Source: Trichinella spiralis
Taxonomy: Eukaryota; Nematoda; Enoplea; Trichinellida; Trichinellidae
Assembly: GCA_000181795.3 (NCBI GenBank)
Contig: CM012954.1
Span: 6,800,228-6,864,227 of the forward strand
Length of the DNA: 64,000 nt
Direction: 5' to 3'
The position numbers and the translations under genes were made by a program. Under the pieces are notes generated by a model. That model was not told where the DNA came from. It worked only from the letters and a program-made list of their open reading frames with translations, and did no database searches. Each line of letters starts with the position of its first letter. The first letter of the stretch is position 1. Positions 13,217-26,500 of this stretch are shown piece after piece.

Positions 13217-16200
13217 ATCTCTGTCGAACGGTATTTTGCAACAGAGGTGAAGAATGTATTTTGGAAAATGATGCCGCCAAATGCAAATGCATCACAAGCT
13301 GTTATCACAATGATCGACCTGTCTGTGGTTCAAATGGCGTTACTTATCCATCGCGGTGTCATTTACATCGGGAAGCTTGCCTTGAAGAAATACGGTATTG
13401 TATTTGAAATGAAAAAAACACCATCTCACTTGGTCCAACACTTGTGCACAATGAAATAATTCACTTTAAGGATAAAAATTCTGCATAAAGGAGAATGCAA
13501 GCAGTTCAATGCATCAAAATGGAAAACTATGAAAACTAGCAGCCCACTGCCGATTAGCAACTCAACCACATTAATTAAAAATGGTCAAGTGGAAAAGAAG
13601 AAAAATTCCATCTCGACAGAAGTGCCTTTTACGGAGAAAACAAAAATTCAAGCGAACTCATGCGATCATTCAGACTTTCAAATTCTCATCAACAATTTGA
13701 TGCTTTATTTTCACGCTAAATTTGCAGAAAACTACGTCGGCACTGTTGAGCATGGTCAGTTAGTATTAATATGCAAAACTGAGCATTTGAAAAATGAAAT
13801 AGCACTGAATGTTTTTCAGGAAAAGCATTCCTGGTGCGATTGATGTTCCAAACTTTCAACAAAAATGACGATCAAATAATTGACAATGAAGATCTTAAAC
13901 AAACCGGAGAAGATGAACGTTATCACAAGTTACTTCCAACTGGCTGCGATTTTACATTGCTACTTCGTCACGGTGACGTCGACAGCGACGGGCAATTGTC
14001 ATTAACTGAATTCATGCAAATTTTCGGTAATTCTTACAAAATCACTGAAATCACAACTCTAATAATAACTACATGTGCAACACGTCTTGTTGAATTTCAA
14101 GGTCTGGACTCGAAAAGCGGTAAAAGACGCTATCAGCTAATCAAGAAGCATATAATTGAGACCGGCACACATTATCAGTTGTTCTGCGATGTTGACCACT
14201 CGCTGAATCCATCATTACAAGTGAGGTGGTATCGTTATGATGTACCGCTTATCAGCGTTGCTCCAAATCATTTTCAGGTAGATGAATAAACAATTTCATT
14301 TTGCTGCTATATTTTTGAACAAAACAATCATTTTACCAGATATCTATGGACGGGTCGTTGTATTTGACACCAGCCGAGTCAGTTCATCATGGAAATTTCA
14401 CTTGCAAATTAGGATTTCACGATGAACAAGTTCAAATTCACATTGTCAATATTGTCGGCAAGTGTTCGATCAACAAACATATCCTTGCAAAAATTAATTA
14501 ATTATCATTGCTATGAATACTTATCTTTTTGTGTTCAATTACAGAAAGACCAGTGATCAGTTTGAAGCCAAGTTTCGTACTGTTGAAAGTGAATGAAACA
14601 ATTGAACTGCACTGTGACATCTTGGCTGGATATCCGACTCCGAAAATTCGATGGAAGAAAAATAATTTGCCATTGAAAAGTAGAGTTAAATTTGAAAATA
14701 ATATTAACGTTTCGAAATTGGTATCACATTTTCAGACCGTGGTCCAATGATGACTGTCACCGCAGCACAGATGGACGATACTGGTACATATCATTGTGAA
14801 GCAACAAATGAAGGCGGATCAAGTCAAGCTAGTTCATCAGTTGTTATTCGTTCTCAATTTGAGCAGTCCGAACGTTATCTCAGACACAGTAAAAAAAGTG
14901 TGAAATTGTGGTCAAAGCAACCCCTCTTTCCCCACTATTTCAGATAATAAAGACGATGAAGCAAAGTTTGCCGTTTTTTACAGTAATGGAGTGAGAATAT
15001 TTTATGCTGAAGACTGTCAACTGCACAAAGCTATTCCGACCTATTCAACTGGCCTCGACCGTGAACATCTTTGTTCAACTGTGAATAATTCAACCGAAGA
15101 GTTAAAGCGAGCAACTACAGCGCAGTAAGCCAATAATCAAAAAACAAGAAGAAAAAGAAAATCATAACTTACCTGAAAAAAATGCTTCTTTAGCTGTTAT
15201 TGGAAAGATGCGGTGATTACCCAGCCGGCGTTGTATTTGTATGCTATTTTAGCGGGAAGAAAAGCTGTGGTGAAAATTAACATTTCCAACGCACGAATCG
15301 AAGAGGTCAGGCAATTTGATACTACTTTTACGTTGATTCTCTACTCATTATTCTCGTTGTGAATTATCCTAAAGAAATGAAATTAATTACATAAAGATAA
15401 CAATAATAATTAACATACAGGTACTTCACACTGCTTTCACTCCAGAAAAATTGACATACATCTGGTGGGAAGATACAGTTTGGGTAGAACAACGTGACGA
15501 TGACAAAGCAAGCAAACTGATCGTTCAGTTGATCAAATCAGCATCTAGACCAATTCAACACAGTCTTACATATGTTATTCCATTAAGAGAAGATGTCAAC
15601 GTAAGATAAATAAATAAATAAATATAATAGGAAAACAAAGATAGTTTTTTAATTTTTCAATTTTAGCCAGATCTGTTGTTCTTACCTGATGAAACGAAGA
15701 CAAGTTATGGCTACGTTGGTCACATCAAGGAACAAGCATTGTACAAACTAAATTTGCATACGATGAAAATTTCTAACCGGATTAGCCTTGCGCCATACGA
15801 TTGTTCACCGTTGGCAGTTGCATTCTTGGGCGGAGGTATTATTGTTGCGCTTGTAGATTATAGTAACATTATTCAGTTTCTTTCTTTTTATTATTTCAGC
15901 AGGGTTAGTAGCCGTTCGATGCGGCCGTCAGCATAATGCTAGTTCACCTGAGGGGCAACTTCTTCTGGACCATCTCAGCGATTCTGCACTGGCTTTTGAC
16001 ATTTCCATTCACGGTATACCGACCGCAACCGATGACGAACGATTCCTGCTGACCGTCGAACCCAAACTGGGACGTTTTCTATTGCAAGAAATTGTTGGAA
16101 AAGGTATAAAACCCCATATTTCTTCTCTGAAATCTTCAAAACAAAACAATCAAATATCAATATTGAAGATTTCAAAGCTTTTGATATTTTCTTGTTTAAA

Positions 16201-16706
16201 ATAGAATAGAGCACAATGAAAATTCCAATGCGCAAAGTTTCATAAGATTCAGTTACTTCTTTTTTGCAGAATTGAAGCTGAAAAAAGTAATCGACGAATT
16301 CTTACCCCTCACCGCGTGGACAAGCCACACGTACAACACTGACGATGGTGATCTGCTTTATGGCTTATCGTCATTCAGTGACAAGCTGATTGCTGTCCGC
16401 TCGAACGCCACTAAGGTAATTGTTTAAACTTCGCTGCTTCAAAATGAACAAATCAAATAATGAAGCTCAAACAATCGAATTCAGATTCAGAGACTTTTCA
16501 AAGTGGGCAAAGTGAAAAATCGCCATAATTCTTCAACATTCAAAGCGAACAGAAACGGCGAAAAGCTGATCGAAACCGACCGCCGTGGTCATTATTTAGT
16601 TGGAGCCGCTTCAAATGGCATTTTCGTCGTCAATCTGCATAACAGATCCACCCCCCGCTGCACTGTACCACATCTGCGTGACGTGCAGATTCTCCTTTGG
16701 ATTTGA
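13217..16706 (+). CDS. FSTL5: follistatin-related protein 4/5 (FSTL4/5-like), N-terminus not resolved
   Basis: Secreted multidomain protein. Exons: 13217-13394, 13471-13754, 13820-14026, 14102-14277, 14340-14457, 14545-14679, 14736-14888, 14944-15124, 15194-15305, 15421-15600, 15667-15835, 15900-16103, 16270-16415 and 16485-16706, giving about 820 aa. Order: follistatin/Kazal module (PVCGSNGVTYPSRC), EF-hand (DVDSDGQLSLTE, a complete calcium loop), two Ig domains (second ends DDTGTYHCEATNEGG), then the FSTL4/5 beta-propeller-like C-terminal region ending GHYLVGAASNGIFVVNLH. Length and order match vertebrate FSTL5 (about 840 aa). Donor 14458 is GC (gcaagt). The exon at 15900 has a tandem CAGCAG acceptor. 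The 75-nt intron 14027-14101 is stop-free in frame; removal gives the better family fit. The missing first 60-70 residues may begin at 11016. FSTL4 versus FSTL5 cannot be separated. Confidence 0.85.
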
Positions 16707-17154
16707 TTTCCCACCAGTCAGTCATACGGTAATAATAATAACATCTCAACAACAGCTTTCAGTATGTGCTGCTTAAGCTAATTATCATTATCATTATGTT
16801 ATAAATAATTATCAAAATTACTATTATTAATAATAGATTGTTCTTCTTTTTCTTTTTGAATTCTATTCATTGCTTGTTTTCTTTGCTATTCATCAGTTGC
16901 TATGTTGTACCGTTGCACTGTACCCTGCGCTTCTGAACTTTACAAGCTTGAATATTTTCCAAACACACATCAAATAACACTGACCTATCCGTCATATGAG
17001 CCAGGCAAAATTCGAAAATATGTTCAACTATTTACTTACTTCATTACTTCTTCTAGCTCTATAATAAAGCAGAATAATGTAGAGATGTTGATGTACTGTA
17101 GAGAAATAAAATTATGTACAAAAAATAACAGATATTTGCAAATTCACCGACATC
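16707..17154. other. convergent 3' region between FSTL and KLHL genes
   Basis: The FSTL stop (16706) and KLHL stop (17155, opposite strand) are 448 bp apart. Plus-strand AATAAA hexamers occur at 17063 and 17104, so the FSTL 3' UTR probably runs almost to, or into, the KLHL 3' end. A short plus-strand frame at 16902-17040 has no family support. Confidence 0.6.
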
Positions 17155-20100
17155 TCAAAGTTCAGCACTTTGATTAACAAAAAGATCCGGAACCGACAAC
17201 AACGGAAAAGAGCCTCGCTTAGCTGCAGCAACGCCGGCATAAGTGCGACCCAACGGCATACTGGTTGGCAGTGTTGACCAGCTGCCCACGTGTACGTTGT
17301 AAATCTCAACAGAGGACAGAGTCGAATGCCCATTGTCACCGCCGACCGCATACAATGAATGATCTGCAACACAGGCACCTGAAGAAAAAAAAAATAAATT
17401 TCACTTTAGACTTTTCATCAGAGTCGAAAAAGAACACAGCTTTTACCCAAATTACGCCGGCAAGTTTCCATCTGACATGGAAGCATTTGCCATCCACCTC
17501 CATTTGCGTCGTACACTTCTACACAATTCAACACCGACGGACCGTCGTGACCGCCCAATGCGTACAATTTTCCATCGTAAACAGCAACGCCCGGACCACC
17601 TGAAAAAGAACAAATAAATAAATATTATTTGAAAAATTTGTAGCAATAATTTTTCATTTTCAATTTTTCAATCTTACTCCTTCCGAATTCCATGCTTTCC
17701 ACAGTTTGCCAACGATTGATCCGCGGATCATAACGTTCCACTGACTTCAAGCAAGTCTTGTGTGCTCCATCAAAACCACCAACAGCGTACAATAAGCCTG
17801 AAATTAAACCAAGCCAGCAATAAACTTATGTTGGTAAAAATACAGTTCACATTTACAAGCAGCAACATTACCGTTATAAGCCACCACACCGACACTACTA
17901 CGTCTTGTGCTCATAGGAGCAATGAATTCCCATTCTCTAGTCCTACGGTCAAGCATCTCAGCCGTGTTTAAACCAGTCGAACCGTCAAAACCACCGACCG
18001 CGTAGATCACATCTGTGAAAATAATACAATATTTCTTTCAGTAATCACTATTTAAATGGAAATTTTCTAAATAATCATCTATATTCTGCTTTCTTGAGCA
18101 CCATCTATAACAGCCGCCCCTAATGTAGAACGTCTTGCTAACAATGGTGGTCCTGAGTACCAACATCCACGCATCGATTCAAAATATTCGACGTAACGAA
18201 CACGAGTCGTGCCATTAAAACCACCAATAACATAAATACGATCATCTACACTCGCTGTGCCTGCAATAAAACAATAATTACTTTCGTTGGAAAAAAAATA
18301 TAATAATAGTATTATTAAAATACCAAAACGGCAACGCCGATTAGGCATTGGATTTAAGCTATTCCAAGTATAATTACTGATGTAGAATATGTCAACATTA
18401 CTAACAGCTCTCGGCACCTGACCACCAATGACGATAATTCCAAGAGTCTATTATACATATATATATATATATGAAGTATGTTTTTCATTGTGCACTACAG
18501 AAAAAGCGAATCAAACTAAACAAACCGAATCTGTGCTGGCATACAACCTTCGAGGTCTGGCATTGCAAGATGATGATTTTTCAAAAAGTAGATGATGCTT
18601 CAACGCGTCAATAATCAAATCTTTGCATGGCATGCTTGCTTTAACTAATTCATTTTTCTCCACCTTAACCAAAATTCAAATTAATCATATTTAAAAAAAT
18701 CAACTGCAAGATTTAAAATACCACATCAAACAGATACTGAATAGGAAGCAACGGCAATCGAATGCACCGAAAAAGCTTCGGAAGATACGCTTGACGTCTT
18801 TCCAAATCATGCCTAGTCCACTTCATCACCGCTTCACATACCTTGAAAAAATCAAACGAAAAAATGTTCCTCTTATGAACTTTTTTTGAAATTATGGTCA
18901 CTATCATACGTCACTTTCACATCTTGTCTTCAAGTTATCGCTACTGATTATCTGCAGCAAGTTCTCCAAAGACAGTGAAAGATACTCTTCATTTTTAATC
19001 ACTTCACTAAAAACATTATTAAAGTCATCAATAAACAGAAGATAATTTTCAAAAACAAAGACTTTTGTCCTATTTAATAAAATTCATGCACTTATGCTTA
19101 ATTTTCATAAGTTTCACATGAACTGAAACATCAAATTTGTTAATTTTGCTGTTTGTTGCTTTTGTCATAAGTTTGCAATAAAAATCAAATTGTATATACT
19201 TTAACTACCTGTTTCGATGAATTACAATAACCATGTATATTAAATAAATAACTCTGCACACAAATTTAACTAACTTAAAAAAGAAAGTAAATTAGCATAA
19301 AATAAAATTAATAAATACAATAAATCATTATAATGTAAAGATTACTATAAGGAAACATCGCAGTTTCATTGTAAATTTATGTTAAATTTATAGAAAAAAT
19401 GTAAAATTACTTAAAATGTTGTTCACAGTAAACACGAGCAAAAATGCTGAGTGCTATGCATGAATGATGTTCAGCAAACTCTTGAATACCAATGCAATTT
19501 GAAGGACTGAGCTGTGATTTCAAAAATTCGCAACAACAATTCGTAACTTCGGACATTTCAAGTAAATCTGCCGCAATGAGGATGTACTGAATATACAAAA
19601 TTGTATAAAAATAAATAAGAAAATATTTCCTTTCTTACTTGAACATTTTCTGCGGTAATTGCAATTTCAGATGTGTACATGAAATTGACCAAGCTCTTCA
19701 AAGCGTCTGGTTCTACACCGTGGATTCGAATTTTTCCTTGTACGGCTTCGGACATGTTCGAATGGAACATGGCTTTGAAATACGGACAAGCACTAGCCAA
19801 AATGACGCGATGTGCCGGAATTTCAACATCTGCACTATTCGATGACGAGCTATCTTCATATGAATCTGCATTCAAATAGCTGGCAACCAATACAACATCA
19901 CATAACGCTTTTTCACTGAAAAAATACGTCTTTTTCAGACGGCTTGAGTATAATTCAAAATGATCGAGTAACAATTACTCTCTCAAAGATGTTAAGTTGT
20001 GTTTAAAATTTGTCCAATGCGATAAACTTCGAAATACCGCAGAATCTCTTGCAAATTCAACTTCCGAAGCAATCTGGTCCTCTGTTTGGTCGTTAGTTGC

Positions 20101-20651
20101 TGAAAATAAAAATAAAAGAAAAAATAAAATAAAATAAAAATAATAGAAAATCACGAGTATGAATTCTAAACTTTAAAAAGAAATAAACAGAAGTAAATAA
20201 TTATCTACAGGTAAAAACATTTCAAGCATCAACTGCAATTGATAAACAGTTACAACTTCTGCAAACTACTCAAATTTTAAATTTATGTTTATATATTTAA
20301 AATAAAACACATTCTAGTCTAATAACTTCAGTGTGATAACATATAAAACTGTAAATAATTTCAAAAATAAAATACACATATTATCCTAAAAATATTTCAT
20401 TATATAATTAAAGAATCAAAGAGTTCTTTAATAACTGTAATAAGAATCTGAAATTTAATTTTTCATAATTCTGTAAAATAACATATTTCAAAAAATTCAA
20501 GTTTTTATGCTTTACGACAAAATATCATGCCTAATTATAACATAATGTAATCTTCAAAACACCAGCATCAAAAAATATCATAGAATATTTAGAAAACTGA
20601 AAACAATAATCACTTACGTTGAGCGTTCAAATTAATCATTGATTTATTCAT
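17155..20651 (-). CDS. KLHL3: Kelch-like protein, KLHL2/KLHL3/Drosophila kelch type
   Basis: Substrate adaptor for a cullin-3 ubiquitin ligase (family knowledge). Thirteen exons in transcript order: 20651-20618, 20099-19979, 19915-19639, 19586-19411, 19006-18910, 18841-18722, 18663-18526, 18447-18324, 18260-18102, 18012-17872, 17797-17678, 17599-17447 and 17378-17155; 627 aa. BTB domain (CDVVL...HRVILASACPYF), BACK domain (EVIKNEEYLSLSLENLLQII...CKDLIIDALKHHLL) and six kelch blades with GG doublets (IYAVGGFDGSTGLNTAEM, LYAVGGDNGHSTLSSVEI). The BTB core carries an extra acidic, Ser-rich loop of about 18 residues (YEDSSSSNSAD) just before HRVIL. Two exons use AAG acceptors and one donor is weak (gtgctc at 18101). 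The start was chosen as the first ATG in the exon with donor gtaagt at 20617; the in-frame ATG 12 bases downstream is possible. Confidence 0.92.
18457..18472. repeat. (AT)n microsatellite in KLHL intron
   Basis: Eight AT dinucleotides just upstream of the acceptor of a kelch-repeat exon on the minus strand. Confidence 0.95.
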
Positions 20652-21473
20652 ACAATGGATAAAAAAGCAAAAACTAGAAAATCAGAATCAGAAATCGTTA
20701 AAAAAACCATTTTGAAGACCATATATTAAAAACGACAGTATACGGCAACAAATTAAAGAATTCAAGATTGTTCGAGTATTCATTTTATGAATGGTTTTTA
20801 TCGTCCATCGTGGTTATGTAATATTTGCTTAAACACGCAAATGTAATAGTGTTATATAAAAACAGCTTTTAATTTTCATCGTAGTTATATTTCAAATTAT
20901 ATTGAAACGTAAAAATGGCTTTTGCATAATTATTGCTGCAATGAAAAACTGTTGCTGTACCTGATAACTTTGAAAATAATTTTGAAATATTTTTGTTAAA
21001 ATAATTCGAAAAAAAGCATTTAATAATAATTGATCTAATAATTTCTCTTTATATTTTTTAAACCACTTTCAATAATTTTTCGGATTTATATTATATTTTT
21101 ACTCATAAATATTTATTTTACTTAGATGAAATTTAATTTTCAATAAGGATTATTGATTTTTTTATTTTTTTAATTTTACGTTAATAATTATCATAAATGC
21201 AAACATATTTTTAAAGTAGCTTAATCTTGATTTTCAATTTAGCATTACTGTAGCTATGTCACGATCAGTTCTTTGTTCATTGTTGTCTGTGTTGTTTACG
21301 TCTTGTTGTTCATCGCGTTTAAAGTTTTGGTTATCAATTTTTAAGAAGTGAACATTCTCATATTACATTCTAACGTAATACTTACTCACTTTATCATTTC
21401 TTGGTATCAGTGTATCATCATGAACGCTTCTTTTCAGTGCCTGATTTAGTCTGACTTTACCCTAGCAAACAAA
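20652..21473. promoter_or_regulatory. divergent intergenic region, KLHL (-) and VDAC (+)
   Basis: The start codons face away from each other across 822 bp of AT-rich DNA with no coding support, so the promoters of both genes should lie here. No individual element stands out. Confidence 0.5.
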
Positions 21474-23187
21474 ATGAAAGTGCCATTTTATAATACTGTT
21501 GCCCAAGATGCCCTGAATGTTTTACAACAGAAGAGTAGTAAGTAACTGTTTTTTCATGTTTCATTTTGTTTTGTCTATTGTTTCTTGTATTATAACTGTT
21601 GTTTTAAAATTCTTATATGAATACGAATTTGCGGTATTTATATATTATTTATATCACACTATATTATTTATTTTTTTGTCACGCCGCATAATTTGTAGAA
21701 TGTATAGGGAACTTGAATTTTGGACTAATTTTTCTCCGAGCTATCTGATTGGTTGATGAATTTTATTGGTTCTTCTTTCATTGGCTTAAAATGTTTTCCT
21801 GTGATTCGTCCACATGCAAATTTTCCCGATTTGCATATGACGCTTGCAATTTCATTGACGCATATCTCTCGAAAAAATTAGCTAAGTTACTTAACATATT
21901 TTTATAATATTAACATTAACCTTAACATATAAAAACATAAGTCAGTTAGAATGCGATGGGGAAAATTTCTTCCAAGTTGAAGCAGTGTTAAAATTCTTTC
22001 ATCAACGTAATTATATGATAGAACATATTTCGTATAAACATGAAATATTAATAATTTTGATTTCAGTAATAATACGTACGTTCAAATAATACTTTTTGCT
22101 GTTTTTTAGAAACAGGAAGTTTTAATATTTCTTACTTATCCTCACCTGAAAGTTACCTGAAATTGGAATCTGGAATGTACCATGCAATTTTGGACAATGT
22201 GGTCAAAGGTTACATGGCTGGGACCTATACGATACCTGATCAAAGTGAAATACAAGTTTTTTTAATTTTATAAAGCGATTGATTATTTTGATTTTGAAGA
22301 TATCGCTATCAAGGAAAGTTGGAATACTGATAACTCAATTACCACATCAATGATAGTCAAGGATAGATTCGTGCCTGGCTTGACGTTGAAGGGCGATTAC
22401 AAACAATGGGTGCATTCGAGGTGAGAATTTGAATTTTGTATAATTTTCCGACTTATTGATTCATATTTATATTAGAAAGACTAATATGGAATTTTCGGCG
22501 AAATATGCAAATGATTTCATCGCAGCGGATGCGCGCCTTCACTGCTCTTTATCATCGATGAAGTCCGAACTAAGTGCTGTGTGGAAGTAATGATTGTTTT
22601 TCCCTTTTTTCTTCATTCACTTCATTGATTCTTTTTCTTGCAGAATAGATAACTGGCTGCTAGGCTGTCAAGTCGGCATAGATTTACCAACAATGAACAT
22701 GACGAATACCAACATTATGTTAGGTTACAAGTCTGGTAATTCTTGCATACAGACTTACTCGTAAGTTTTATTTAAAATAATTTTCTAAAAATTTCAATAA
22801 GAGAAAAAAAATTATAGGAATAATTGTACGGAATACGGCGGTATCATTTACCATAAAGTTAATGAACGAATGAAATTGGCATCTTCTGCTGTTTGGAACT
22901 CAGAGGAGCCTGGAAGCACTTTTTCGGTCGGCATGGAATGCAAATTGACGCCCGAAACAACAGTGCAAACAAAAGTGGCAACTAACAACGAATTTAGTTT
23001 TACCATCATGCAGCAGCTGAGCAGCGGTAATCATTCTTTTAATCGTGTTATTTCAAAGTTGATGTTGTATTGTTTTTTAGCTTTAAAACTGGGCGTCTAC
23101 TCAAAGTTCAAATTTTCAAATTTCTTGGATAGTCAACAACAAATAGGATTTGGAATATCTTATGAGCAGCCGCACAGTTGTTGTTGA
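21474..23187 (+). CDS. VDAC: voltage-dependent anion channel (mitochondrial porin)
   Basis: Beta-barrel porin of the outer mitochondrial membrane that exchanges ATP/ADP and metabolites. Seven exons: 21474-21537, 22110-22208, 22276-22420, 22476-22586, 22644-22760, 22818-23026 and 23081-23187. The model gives exactly 283 aa, the usual VDAC length, which decides for the AAG acceptor at 22275 over another at 22299. Family landmarks are the MKVP start, ESWNTDNS (equivalent of KWNTDN), DNWLLGCQVGID (equivalent of WLAGYQM), GGIIYHKVNERM and the final beta-strand region IGFGISYE. The sequence is diverged, for example lacking a clear GLK nucleotide motif, so it could be a paralogue rather than the main VDAC. 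An acceptor-like CCCTAG sits 9 bases before the ATG. A likely poly(A) signal AATAAA is at 23342. Confidence 0.88.
21814..21836. promoter_or_regulatory. inverted pair of octamer (POU-type) motifs
   Basis: ATGCAAAT at 21814-21821 and its exact inverse ATTTGCAT at 21829-21836 are separated by 7 bp, within VDAC intron 1. ATGCAAAT is the classic POU-factor octamer; a regulatory role is inference. Confidence 0.5.
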
Positions 23188-23341
23188 AAAGAATGAATTA
23201 CGCTGTATCAGCTGAGAAGTGAAAATTGGATTCAGTCTAGCATATTTGTTTAGCCTTGTTCGTTTCCTCCCTCATGCTATACTGAATTGAAAAAAAAACT
23301 GTTTGAACAAATAATGAACGTTAGTTGTATTTTTGGAAAAC

Positions 23342-23347
23342 AATAAA
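23342..23347 (+). other. poly(A) signal of VDAC gene
   Basis: AATAAA 155 bp after the VDAC stop codon and before the convergent PAN-ZP stop codon at 23502. Confidence 0.6.
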
Positions 23348-23501
23348 TTAAATTTTATCTTCGGAGCATGTTGTATACAGTGTGAAAACAGCGATCAAAC
23401 AACGACAGTGTATGTATATATATATATAATCAGAACTGAAATTTAGCTAGTTAAACACAGAAATAATGTAACTTTAACGTGATTTACCTCCAATAAAGTT
23501 G

Positions 23502-26500
23502 TTATGATTGCATGGTAGCATGAAGCCGTCGTCGATAACGCCAAGTTAATGCAAAGCCAACTACTGCCAGCAGAACAATCGCCACAGAGCCGTACAGCAC
23601 AGATCCAAGCTGCTTTGTCTGACCTCGACGGTTGTACTTGAAATGCACTGTCTGATTTACAGTAACCGTTTCCAATTGGTCTTCAGCCGCGTAAAGATGC
23701 TTTCGCTTGCGTTTTCCGCTGTGATTATTGTCATTTTCAACTGTCGGCTGATCATGCAACTGTCGCTCACAGTTACTCTATTATTATGGATGAAAATTAT
23801 CAATGAAATCACATAAAATATATGCAAATATGCGTGTAAACGTACAAGTGGACAGTTGGTTTCACAAAAGTTAACATTGCAGTAGAGGTTCAATCGCTTT
23901 TTCCAATTCGATGTGACGCCACGAAATTCAGCTCTTTGCACCCGTCGATGATTGCTATAGGATGGAAGAAATCTGCTCATAATTCTCAGATTGCTTGGAC
24001 AGCTAAAAGATTATTTGAGAAAATAAAAAATCTACAGACATTTCACTACATTTTACCCTCGTTCATCGATAAGAATCATCTTCTGACCAGATTCGTACGC
24101 AATGCAAGAGGAGACAAAAAATGGTTGTTGAATTTCATCTCCTTTAACATAAAAAATTGCATAATAATGCACACCTTTCTTTTTCAATTAATCTGTATGC
24201 ATTATTTACTTTCTAAGCCGATCTCTACGAACAGCTGTTGTCCCATTTCTGCTTCCGTGACAATATTGCCATCAGTATCGACAATACGCATGAATGCTTG
24301 CGGTATGCTGTTCTTGTTAACGACAGTTTCGCGAAACAATGGCATTGACGGTTTTCGAAATTTTGCACTCTGAGGGGCTCTATAATTCAGAAAAATGAAA
24401 ATCAAAAAAGTAGCAAAATCAACCACACAAATTTCTGCGCACCTGACGTCAACTGAATTTTCAATGGCGTGCTTAACCGGCCCATAACTACATATAAGCT
24501 TGTACATTCGATCTTTGGTTGTCCATACAACATCATGATATTGTAATTTAACAGTAGCTGATACTACGTTTCCAGTCTATAAGAATAAAAATACCCGTTT
24601 AAGATACGTATCAGACAATGGAAGAAAAAAAGTTTTAATCACTTACTTCATAAGTAATTCCGCACTTTGACTGTCCAACAATTGGTAAAGAGATGTTAAA
24701 CTGAAAACGCTTTTTCACATCAAAGTGACACTGTCTGCTACCGTTCATGGATACAACTTTCCCATCGAAAACGTGGTCACTTCGAAATTGAGCTCGCATT
24801 TCAGAACGTTCACACAACACTCGAACTAAATACACATTATATATATATATATATATATAAATATATATTCACTGTAACATGCAAAAATGCTATAATAATA
24901 TATTCATTAGTTTATTATATATTAATTCCTTCAAGCTTACCATCCATGCATTCACTGATTTGCATATAAGGCATAAGCTGAGCGCTGCTGTTGGGCAAAT
25001 GCATCGTGATGAACGTATCATCCGGCCCGAAACGGCATTTTTGAGTTTGAATGTCGTAAACAAAACTGCGACAAATAAAAGCTACATTTTGAAGACACGC
25101 AAGTCTGCAAGCCTGTTCATCAACAGTATGTTTCTCGTTGTAAGCCAGTGCTGGAGCTATGCCATGCTGTGAGGAAAATTCGCATTCGTTATAAGGCTCT
25201 AAAAATATTATTGTTTCAATGAATAGAATAATTAATACATTAATTATTTATGTATTCAAATTCAAATAACTCAATCCTTACTTCTTTAATAACCATAATT
25301 AAAATGAACTTAAGAAATAAATAAGTAAACTTCATTTTGCACTTAAAATTTATTTTCTTCCATATTTCGCATTAATTTATGGTAAATTAAATGTATTTGG
25401 AATACAAATCTGAACAACTATTTCAATTTAATTTAATTTTACAATGTTTTCATTTACTGTAGAGCCCTCTATTTTATTAATGCAATTCAAAATATTTCTT
25501 CCTATTCTTTTGAACTGCCCAGTGTAGATAAGGCCATAGCACAGAAACATCAACATCTAAGCTTGCATACTATACTGTGAGATTGGTAAACTTTTCGGCT
25601 ACACACGACTAACTGCAAATATTTATCGGCTCACATACAGTATCAATAAATCAATCAGGATCAATTTCTATTATAACATAAAAGTTGCCAAATTAAAATT
25701 TACATAAAATTCACAATTAGAAAAGAAACGTTTCGTTTTTAATATAAATAAATAAATAAATAAATAAACAGCTTACCTGAAACACACTGATTTTCCAAAT
25801 AGACTTCTTCAGAACGACCAGCATGAAAGTCGAATGGCATGCTGCGACGATCATATTTGCTGATATGACAATTTCTCGTTACGTAATTGTAAACCGCCGA
25901 ACGGCACTGGAAATGATTTTCCATCGAGCACAACGTCTCACACATCGCCAAACTGTCCACACGATGCACATCGTCAATGCGATCCAATCTGATAGACATT
26001 TTAGGCAATATGTCGAATCGCCACAGGCGAGAGCATCTTGGTGCACCTTTGCAAAAAATAAAACGATGCCAACAATTTTCAAGATGTACATTCAAAAAAT
26101 GAAACCTTCCAATTACTTTGCAAACAAACTTTTCGAAATACCATACTATCATGGTCAGTTTTTAAATGTTTTCTAAATAAATCAGCATCGTTTCCAGATA
26201 AATAGCTATATTGGACACAGGAAAGTTGACGAAGATTCAGCACGTAGACAAAACATCGACGGTCATCTTCAAAAATAAAATGCCATAAATTTTAAATTAA
26301 AAAATTTAAATTTTAACAAATAAACCTAAACATGAATGATGACAATATTGAAAAAAGTCACGACCCCCTTGAGACCGTTCCCGTCGAATTACATATGAAG
26401 CCAAACGATCGGACAATCTGAAGCCAACGTAGCGTTCAAAATCATCATGACATCCTATATGCAATAGAGCAAAATCAACCGTGAAATAGTGGATCATTTA

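Noticed and set aside
16902-17040. Plus-strand frame containing LYKLEYFPNTHQITLTYP after the FSTL stop codon.
   Set aside because: The FSTL product already ends where the family ends, and the region carries poly(A) signals; I read it as 3' UTR.
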